From: Antrodiella citrinella
Taxonomy: Eukaryota > Basidiomycota > Agaricomycetes > Polyporales > Steccherinaceae
Assembly (NCBI GenBank): GCA_004802725.1
Contig: SGPM01000407.1
Location: 1 to 20,168, forward strand
Direction: 5' to 3'
DNA length: 20,168 nt
The notes beneath the pieces are model-generated. The model had not been told where the DNA came from. It searched no databases and saw only the letters and a program-made list of their open reading frames with translations. The translations under genes and the position numbers were made by a program. Below, piece by piece: positions 10,875 through 18,500 of this stretch (positions within the stretch are counted from its first letter, which is position 1; each line of letters starts with the position of its first letter).

Positions 10875-11909
10875 TCAAGCCAACATAGTACTATGATAGT
10901 AGTAGAAATAATTATATTTATTTGTCTGAATTCTCGTCAACGGGAAACGTCCGCGGAGCGGCAGCATCTTCCACCTGCATCTGCTCATGAGTTCACTGAG
11001 CTTGCCTTGGGACATGAGCTCCTCTACCTCCTCGTCCGATACATGAATTGTGATGAGCTCCGCCTCCCGAGTGAGCCATTTGTCACAAAAATACAATCGC
11101 TCTTGCCAAAAAGTGAACTTGAGGACTTGAAGGGTCTCAATAAGGGCCGCGGAAAGTCTGGACTGACACATGGTATCGGTTTCCTTACTAGAGGAAAAAA
11201 ACCCGTTCACAAGGAACGGCTGATGCCTGGATAGGCAGAACATCCATTGCAATCATCGCCGCAGCGCGTGAGCATTTTTGACCTCGTTGAGAAGGAGGAG
11301 AGAGATTAATAGTGAGAGCATTGGTGACAGTGGTAGGAGGTGCCGGAGCAGTTGGAGGATAAGGATTGTGGGCATACATTTGGTATGAGCCTCCCGCCTG
11401 AGGATGGCTGCCCGAGGTGGGGTAGAAGGGTGGCAGAATCCCATAGTAGTGGGCCGCAGGTGTGTAGTAGCCTTGCGGGGCATACTGTGTACCAGGGTAT
11501 GACAGATAGTAATGTGGTGGGTACAGAGGAGGCGGCTGATGCTGAGGTGCAGACGACGAAGTGGTCGTCGGAAAGGAGTGTGGTTCTGCGCTACCCCCTG
11601 GTATAGCAGAGTGAGACGGACTTGGAATCGAGCTGGAAGGTGTTGAAGGTCGTCCAGAAGGTGTGTAAGAACCGGCGCCACCAGACCACGGGTACGAGAA
11701 GCTTTGACGTGTGGGAGTTCCCTAATAAATCCCAATTAGCATCTGTAAAGCTCACTTGAAAAAATAAAAGAACAACATACCTCATGTGATGGAAAAGTGA
11801 GAGGTGTGCCCCCCTCTGCATACACGCCACAGCCACAGGGTGTACCAGCTGGGCATTGACAGACTGGCTGTGTGACCACAGCTGGCACACCACTATGGCC
11901 GGAAGCCAT
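10875..11909 (-). pseudogene. chimeric gene: Pro/Ser/Tyr-rich protein fused to hAT dimerisation domain, one frameshift
   Basis: Exon 1 runs 11909-11781 (MASGHSGVPAVVTQPV..., Cys-containing), then a 59-nt intron, then exon 2 runs 11721-10875. Exon 2 first codes about 150 residues of disordered Pro/Ser/Gly/Tyr-rich protein (PPHYYLSYPGTQYAPQGYYT). It then passes directly into AMDVLPIQASAVPCERVF, SSSKETDTM and LQVLKFTFWQERL, the signature of the hATC dimerisation region at the C-terminus of hAT transposases, with an acidic tail. A T7 run (plus-strand A7 at 11195-11201) causes a +1 frameshift between CERVF and SSSKETD. Without the extra base the two exons give exactly 325 codons including the stop. 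The frame is also open upstream of the ATG to 11981. Splice-like borders up to about 12210 on minus suggest further 5' exons, obscured by N calls. BED and catalytic domains are absent. Confidence 0.72.
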
Positions 11910-12384
11910 GTTGCGAGGGAGAGGTCTGCAATTCGAGCTCGAGTCTGACTGAAGAAGGTGGTGCTTAGTAGACATCTTCATCGAAAGATAGGAATGTTTT
12001 ATACTTACAGCCTGGTGCGCACGGTCCCTTCAAGCCATTGGCAATTATCGAAACAAAACAAACGGGAACNGCACTACAGTTCTGCAAGATATGAGATCNA
12101 ACGAACAATAAACNGAGGNGGGACTCACCAGAACGAGCAGATCGGCAGGTTCCCTTTGATTCTGACACCGAGCCGCAAGACCGCTAGNGCGACAATGGAT
12201 GTACCTATAAAAGATGTCAGTCCGAGGAGTCTTCANGGAGTAGCACCGCACAACAAGTCCCCGCAGTGAACAACTCGCAGCAGGACCATCTTCNGCTCAT
12301 AACACTTTGTGCAATGTCTAAGTTCGTGCAACTCAGATGTTCAATGATATTTCAAATAGACTAACTGTGAATCTACCTAGTCAG
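11910..12384. other. divergent intergenic/5' region of the two hAT-borne genes
   Basis: This lies between the minus-strand ATG at 11909 and the first confident plus-strand exon at 12385. It has seven N calls. Minus-strand borders (GTGAGT at about 12127, TGCAG at about 12083, GTAAGT at about 12010) suggest small 5' exons. One would carry NGLKGPCAPG. On plus, a Ser/Gln-rich frame (SSTAQQVPAVNNSQQ, about 12221-12290) could be an exon of the plus gene. Overlapping claims and Ns prevent a firm model. Confidence 0.35.
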
Positions 12385-13040
12385 GTTCCAGGTCTCTTGA
12401 TCCCGCCGGAGTCCCCTTCACTGTCGGAAGCCCCAACAGCACCTGGTGAGTGAAGATCAGGACGATGCAGCGAAAGATGCTGATACTTTGCCCATACCCA
12501 GTCACTCAAATATCGACTTCCCCTGAACGACGGGAGTTCACACCGGTATCTGACTCAGAAGGGGATCTGACGGACGTAGAAGACTCTACGGCCCTATCGA
12601 GCGCAGATAGAGAATTTGTGAGGCTTTTCGAGGCACTCCACGCGCTCTACTCGAGTCCTCGATACGCCAACAGTTGTTCTGCCGGGACGCTGCCAATCCT
12701 GCGTCGCTTTCATCCCGAACTACGCCCACCCGGATATGTTGTGCTCTTAAGCTCCGCAGAGCGTACTGCAGTTCAGGAGTTCTGCCATGCGTTTGAACGT
12801 ACGGCTCGTGATCAGAATGGCTTTAGCAGGGAGGGTACTGTTGATGCAATGCAGCAAGAGTTCGCTTTTTTGTTGGGATTCCTTTCGCAAACGATTCCCG
12901 CGTTGGCACGAGCTGGTCTGGGTCGAGATTTTGCCTATCAGCGACTGGTGTTAGGTATCATGCAGTTGTTTCTTGACGGTTTGAAGGCTATGGTGGAGAT
13001 TGACAAGCGGGTGGAAGGGACTGTACAACGTTCTATTTGA
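12385..13040 (+). CDS. hAT-borne gene of unknown function (3' exons)
   Basis: Exon 12385-12445 (after CTAGTCAG) joins through a 56-nt intron (gtgagt...acccag) to exon 12502-13040, giving about 199 codons that end QRSI and TGA. The first part is Pro/Ser/Glu-rich and acidic (SDSEGDLTDVEDST). The rest is a well-composed, probably helical domain (REFVRLFEALHALYSS, LLSSAERTAVQEFCHAF, MQQEFAFLLGFLSQTIP, LGIMQLFLDGLKAMVEI). I do not recognise it. The start is upstream and unresolved. It lies wholly inside the transposon, divergent from the hATC fusion gene and ending about 110 bp before the right subterminal repeats. It could be an accessory transposition protein or a captured host gene. Confidence 0.65.
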
Positions 13041-13147
13041 TGTCTTTCAATAGGCGTATATTGATGAGATTGGTGTATATACAATGTGAGGGAGACTCGG
13101 AGAGGCCAGGTGAGACAAATATGTTGAAACGACCGCAAAAGCGCTCA

Positions 13148-13247
13148 CCTCAATTTCACCTTGATGTGACCTCGAGGTGCCACATGGCCACCTTGATATG
13201 GCTCCAAGGTGAGACGCCAAGAAGCTGTCAAGGTAAAAGGTCACCTT
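13148..13247. repeat. right subterminal repeat cluster
   Basis: Copies and variants of CACCTT/AAGGTG: TTTCACCTTGATGTGACC near 13154, GAGGTG near 13174, CCACCTTGAT near 13189, CCAAGGTGAG near 13204, and GGTCACCTT at 13239-13247. AGGTAAAAGGTCACCTT here resembles AGGTAAAGGTCACCTT next to the left end. Inferred transposase-binding sites. Confidence 0.75.
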
Positions 13248-13258
13248 GCTTCAAGACG

Positions 13259-13280
13259 ACCTTGTCTCACGGCAACACTA
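13259..13280 (-). repeat. hAT terminal inverted repeat, right
   Basis: It ends CTCACGGCAACACTA. Its reverse complement begins TAGTGTTGCCGTGAGACA and pairs with 10653-10674 with two mismatches. Confidence 0.93.
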
Positions 13281-13288
13281 AACCCAGA
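13281..13288. repeat. 8-bp target-site duplication, right copy
   Basis: AACCCAGA directly after the right inverted repeat, identical to 10645-10652. Confidence 0.95.
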
Positions 13289-13747
13289 CGCAGAAATGGC
13301 GAACAGCGTGAGCTGATGCCAGGGGTGACAATGGAAATCGCCGGAGGTTCCTACCATTCCGCAAGCGGAGGAGGTGAGGATGAGGATGAGGATGAGAGGC
13401 CGGCGTGAGGGAGAATCGAACCCCAGATGGGCACAGGGCCGGGTTGACCCACCAGCACCTCTCGAGAATAATACCGCGCCCCACGTCGCGCATACAACGA
13501 TGAAAACACAAAGATCGAGAAGTGTGGCAGGCTCAGCTCAGCGGACGGCACCGTGACGAACGAGGGGCGCCCAGTAGAGCTGGCGAAGACATCGACCACC
13601 CCTCTCTTGAAAAGGAAACCAGCCCCTACTTGTGCCAGGGGTCCTGTCAAGATTAGATGGATCAGATCGTCTCTGGCTCATCGCTCTCAATCTCACTCTT
13701 ATTCAATGTTCTCGTTCTCGTTCGCCATTGCTTTACATCCCCTCGCC
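13289..13747. other. gene-less stretch right of the hAT element
   Basis: It contains a GAGGAT-type short repeat (about 13373-13394), a tRNA-like relic on minus (13401-13480) and a CT-rich stretch (13670-13747) that suits the promoter or 5' UTR of the following gene. No protein-coding frame is convincing. Confidence 0.45.
13401..13480 (-). other. weak tRNA-like / SINE-like relic
   Basis: On the minus strand the 80 nt start GGCGCGG and end TCACGCCG, so six of seven acceptor positions can pair. GGTTCGATTCT (13422-13412) matches a pol III B box and forms most of a T-arm. A normal D-arm and a 7-base anticodon loop are not visible, so this is not a functional tRNA. Chance is possible. Confidence 0.2.
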
Positions 13748-14856
13748 ATGATCCCCCCCATCGAGATTGACGGCATCAGCTACGAAGTCCTCTCCTACAA
13801 TGAAACAACAGGTGCATGACGATCTCTGCGGCAAGATGATTGGCTTGTGCGAACCAAGCAAGACTTCGTCGCTGCAGAACACAGGTCGTCAGATAAATGT
13901 GTGGAGCAGGCGAAGAAAGCAGGTAGAAGGAACCAAAAGGTACGCATATTAATTGATACTCCTCTATCATGCTCGCTGATGGGACATAACGTCTTTAGTC
14001 ATCTGCACTGAACATTTCTCGACAACCAGACACTTCGACCGCCACAGCAAGTAATGACCCCGATGCCGTGTCGTGTTCAACCCTTTCTCTTTTTATTTTA
14101 GGCTCCTCCCGTGATCATATACCGGTACCCTCACCAACCTATTGTGATCTCACTCCGTTTTCGACCACCAGTGCAACCCCTCCGCCTCTTTCTGCGCTCT
14201 CATCGCTATCGTCCACTCCAACAACTCACATGGTGCTTTTCTACATTGTTCAACATNGCCATCATCTCGCTCAACTCCCGCACCCATACACCAGTTCCTC
14301 GTCCGAGTCAGGTCTTGCCAACTACATCGGGCGACAACCCTTGTGGGTTCTGCGGACTAGACGGCTGCTTTATTCACTCAAACGAACAAAGAGTGGGAAG
14401 ACTTACNAAGTGCTGTCCAGCTGCAAGTACCACTATAAAAAAATGGTGTATTCCGCGGCTTCCAAATCTTCAGTCAACGCGCCGTGCACCAATATTCCAA
14501 TTCACTGCGACACCTGCAAGCACTCACAGTCAAGGCGCCGACGAACCATTTGGAAGTTCAATGCACTCTATCATGTCACGAGTGAGCATTCAACGGACGA
14601 CAACAATTTCCCTATCATCGGAAAGCGACTCCTCGTTGACATGTTCATCTCATCCGAAGAAGAAATGGTGTTGGGCATTGGGAAGGAGCGGACGGCGAGG
14701 TATCGAGTGGAGAACAGGTTGTTGGATAGCGATGATTACCGTGAAATCGCGGAGGACTTGAAGAGAGCTGTGGAAGTGAAGACAAAAGACGATCGCGCAG
14801 AGTCCGATTCGAGTGTAGTCAGTACACAAACACAACCGCCCACAAAACGGCGATGA
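13748..14856 (+). pseudogene. zinc-finger-like fungal protein with in-frame TGA and probable compensating indels
   Basis: ATG at 13748 opens MIPPIEIDGISYEVLSYNE. Exons 13748-13939, 13999-14050 and 14102-14856 are joined by 59- and 51-nt introns and give 333 codons in one frame, but TGA interrupts at 13817-13819 (codon 24). After the stop the frame continues in coding style (DDWLVRTKQDFVAAEHR). The C-terminal part has CKYHY, PCTNIPIHCDTC and, further on, TIWKFNALYHVTSEH. This makes a C-x2-C...H-x4-H arrangement like a C2H2/BED-type finger, which I associate with a large lineage-specific mushroom family. It is followed by an acidic/basic tail. Between about 14257 (an N) and 14375 the more protein-like reading is in the next frame (DNPCGFCGLDGCF, adding C-x2-C-x4-C), suggesting two compensating indels or base-call errors. 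The biological role is unknown. Confidence 0.55.
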
Positions 14857-15235
14857 TTTCAGATAAACTGAGATAATCTTGTGGATATATCAGGTGAATG
14901 GTTACGGGGTCCTGATGTCGGCAAATGGGGGTGGTATGTGCTCGCCAGCTCAACTGGTCGCCCCCTGGATTTTGACGAGATTTGACTGTTCCCATTCAAG
15001 ACGACGGTGATGGTATCCTCTGCGACATCCTGCTGAAGTGTAGCAGTGTCAGCACAACAAAGGATCGAGAAAACTATTCACACTGACTGTACGTTCAGGC
15101 ACACATTCCTCATCCACTGCGTCGACACGGACACCAGACGTTCGCCGGAGCGTAGGAAATGCTTCCAACAGCACAGACTTGCAAGTCGACCAATGCAACG
15201 ACTCGTACCGATGCGAACATAACACCTCTCGAAAG
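14857..15235. other. intergenic stretch before the LTR
   Basis: It covers the probable 3' UTR of the zinc-finger-like gene and then unassigned sequence. A minus-strand frame at 15078-15266 (62 codons, running into the LTR) has no recognisable motif. No copia 5' LTR, primer-binding site or gag start is present. Confidence 0.45.
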
Positions 15236-15588
15236 TGTTAGAATCCACAAGAGATGAAGGGAACAAGTTAATTTATTTCTAGAGACCAGAGGTGGTCTTA
15301 TAGACAGCTACAGGATGTTCTATGGTATTCTATACAATGGGAAATATCCCTACAACGTCCATTGAGATGAGGATAAAGGGATAAAGACATAAAGAGTATA
15401 AAGAACAAAGGAAGTGGCACAAAGCATCTTGGCCATTGAGTGGCCAAGTGATAGTGAAGTGTGAAGTGTGAAGAATGTGAAAGATGTGAAAGCGTCCACT
15501 GCAGTTCTAGACTGCTCTTCTGACTGTCACACTAGGAGTGGCACACTTTGTCCGCTTTCAGTCAGAGTGGCTGATACCAACTCTAACA
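15236..15588 (-). mobile_element. retrotransposon LTR, probably solo, minus orientation
   Basis: This 353-bp unit begins TGTTAGA and ends TCTAACA, giving TG...CA borders with 7-bp inverted ends, as LTRs have. Read on minus it has TATAAG (15302-15297) and, 20 bases on, AATAAA (15277-15272) near its end, which suggests U3-R-U5 order in that direction. It is not the same sequence as the LTR at 19823. There is no polypurine tract or primer-binding site beside it. Flanks GAAAG and CATAG do not form a clean target duplication, so it may have replaced or recombined with neighbouring sequence. Confidence 0.65.
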
Positions 15589-15593
15589 CATAG

Positions 15594-18500
15594 TTGATGA
15601 GGAATGGGTTGTGGAGATTAGTGAAGGGAGTGGATGTGAAGGCGAGCAGAGCGGACCCTCTGGCTCTGACAGCGGAGGAGAGCAAGGCTGAGAATGCCTG
15701 GGATGACAAGGCTATGAAAGCGGCTGGTGAGCTGTTCCTCAACATCACTCCTGAGCAGAGGATCTACCTGGCTGGGATTGAGGATGATCCTGTTCTTATC
15801 TGGACTACCCTCGAGTCTCTGCACCTCCAGAAGCGTCCAGGAGCTCGTTTCAACGCCTATGATACGCTCTTTTCGATCCACAAGCTGGAGGGAGAGTCCC
15901 TGCAGCAGATGATGGGCAGGATAGATGAGTGCATGCTCTCTGTGCGCAACCTTCGTCCTTCTGGCTTCACTCTGCAGATGCTGGACGACGAATTGGTCTG
16001 TATGACGATGCTTAGAGCGTTGCCAGAGCAGTACAAGTTCCTAGCCACCTCTCTGCAGCTTGCAGACAAGCTGGAAAAGTCCGCACTTTTGCAGGCCTTC
16101 ATCACTGAGGACATCTCCCAACTCCGTCACAGCTCCTCCTCCGCCGGTCCCCTCATCACAGCACTCTCAGCAACGTCTATTCATTCATCTGCAACGACGA
16201 CCGGCCCCCCATGCGAGTTCTGCTCCATCCCTGGCCATGCCCTTGCTGCATGCTATCGCTTTAATGCTGCCAAGGCCACTGCCTCTGCTGAGGTGCAAGA
16301 TCGTCGCTCCAATCGTCGTGGTGGCCCCCCTGGTGGCCGTGGACGTCCCCAGCGTGCCAACGCAGCTCAGGAAGCCTCTAGCACGACTGGGACGGTCGAG
16401 GAATTTGCTGGGAGCGCTGCAGTGCGTCTTGATCCTTCAGACCTCCTCTCTCCCCTCGACGCTTCTGCTCACTCCTCTTGGACTGCAGACACAGGCGCCA
16501 CTTCTCATATGACCCCTCATCGCCACTGGCTCCGCAACTACTCCCTCCTTCGCCTTCCAATCCGCCTCGCAGACAACACCATTGTGCATTCAGCTGGGGT
16601 TGGGAGCGTGCTTTTTGCACCGGTTGTGGGGAGGTCTCAGTTGCGTCCTGTAGAGTTTCAGCGTGTCCTTCATGTCCCTGCCTTGAAGTCGAACCTCCTC
16701 TCTGTTCTATACATCACTCGTCACAATCCTATCGATGTTCACATCCATGGCAGCTCTATGGACTTCAGATTGAACGGCAGAACACTTTTCTGCGCCCCTG
16801 TTGACTCCAGCAACATCGCTTTTCTTGCTGGCTCTGTTGTTCCCTTGTCTGAGTATGCACACTCTGCTTCTCTTTCGACTCTACCCCTTGATGTTGCGCT
16901 CTGGCACCGTCGCTTGGGCCACCACAACTACCAGGGTGTCCGAGATCTCATGCGCAAGGAGATGGTGACTGGGATGAAGCTCGACAGCTCCCGGAAACCT
17001 GATCCCATCTGTGAGCCCTGCCTTGCAGGCAAGATGCACGCCAATCCCTTCCCTTCTACTGGCCATTCCACCTCTCGCTCTCTCGCCCTCGTTCACTCTG
17101 ATGTGCACGGTCCTATGCCTGCTGCAACGCACCAGGGCTTTCGCTTTTGGAACCTCTACCTTGATGACCATTCCCACTTCCTTGCTGCGCTCCCTATGCG
17201 TCTCAAAAGCCAGACCTTCCCCTCTTTCAAAACCTACCACGCCTACGCGACTGTCAAGCAGTCAGCGAAGCTAGGTGAGCTTCAGGATGACAAGGGAGGT
17301 GAGTACATGTCCAACGAGTTTGAGGAGTTCTGTGCCTCTCATGGCATTGTGCGGAGGCATACTGTGCGCAATCGGCCACAGCAGAATGGGGCTGCTGAGC
17401 GGATAAATCGTACTCTTGAGGAGCGGATTATATCTATGCTCCAAGAGGCCGGCCTGCCTGACACCTTCTGGGGAGAGGCTTTGGCTGCTGCTGTTCATGT
17501 TCTCAACTGCTGCCCTACCTCNGCTCTCGCTGGCAAGACACCTTATGANGTGTGGCATGGGCGCAAGCCCGATCTCGCTCATTTGCGAGTTTGGGGCTGT
17601 ACTGCTTATGTGCATGTGCAGAGGGACAAGCGGACTAATCTGGGCTCGCATATGGAGAAATGCGTGTTCATTGGCTACCCAGATGGCTACAAGGGATGGA
17701 AGTTCTACAACCCTACCACCAAGCGTGTTGTCATCTCAGAGAGAGCTGACTTTGATGAACGCTTTTTCCCTGGCTTGAGGAACCAACNTCGCCTTTCCCC
17801 TGCTCTTCCTTCATCTACCCTTTCTTCGCCTTCGCTCCCTCTTCCACCTAGCGACGCTAGTACCCTTGGGACGGTCCTAGTGCCTCAGCATGGGGGGGAG
17901 GTTGATGCTGATCCTGTTGAGCCTCCAGCATTTGTGATTCCTGCTGAGCCACTTGCACCTGCTGCACCTGCTGCTCCAGATCCACTTNCACCTGCTGCTC
18001 CTCCCTCTCCTCATTCCTCTCGTTCCTCATCGCCTTTGCCATCGCCTTCTCCGCCTCCTGCTGCATTGCCTCGACGATCAACCAGGACGAACATCGGACA
18101 ACCTCCTGCTGAATGGTGGAAGGCTAGGCAGCCCACTCCAGCCATAGAGAGTGACAATGAGTCGGACTCCTCTGATGATCCTCTCCTGCTCACAGATGAG
18201 CGAGCTGCTGCTGTTGCTGCCTTGTCGATGCTGGCTGATCCGCTTACTTATGCGGCCGCTCTGCGCCATCCCAAGGCCAAGCAGTGGATTGCTGCTGCTC
18301 TGGATGAGTACAACAACCTCATTGCCAATGGCACTTGGGAGGTCACCTCTCTGCCTCCGGGTTTTCATGCCATTGGATGCAAGTGGGTGTTCCTCACCAA
18401 GTACCTCGCTGATGGCTCTGTAGATCGCTACAAGGCTCGCCTTGTGGCCAAGGGCTTCTCCCAGCGTCCTGGATTCGATTATGTTGAGACCTTTGCTCCC

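Larger units (their letters stand above)
10653..13280. mobile_element. hAT-superfamily DNA transposon, 2628 bp, non-autonomous, gene-carrying
   Basis: The ends are 22-bp inverted repeats beginning TAGTGTTGCCG (two mismatches), flanked by a perfect AACCCAGA 8-bp target duplication. Clusters of AAGGTGAC/GTCACCTT-type motifs lie within about 130 bp inside both ends. The interior has two divergent genes. The minus-strand one (10875-11909) ends in the hAT C-terminal dimerisation domain but lacks the BED finger and the RNase H-like catalytic core. The plus-strand one (12385-13040) is unrecognised. The element therefore cannot supply a functional transposase, but its ends look good enough to be moved by a relative. 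Two mismatches between the inverted repeats and an unmutated duplication suggest a fairly recent insertion. Confidence 0.93.

Noticed and set aside
13816..13834. Very short intron to skip the TGA at 13817
   Set aside because: About 20-24 nt is too short for splicing, and the frame is already consistent on both sides.
15571..15580. TTGGTATCAG on minus, resembling a copia primer-binding site (initiator tRNA-Met type)
   Set aside because: It lies inside a unit with matching LTR ends (TGTTAGA/TCTAACA), with no LTR upstream of it in that orientation; the adjoining sequence is plus-strand gag.
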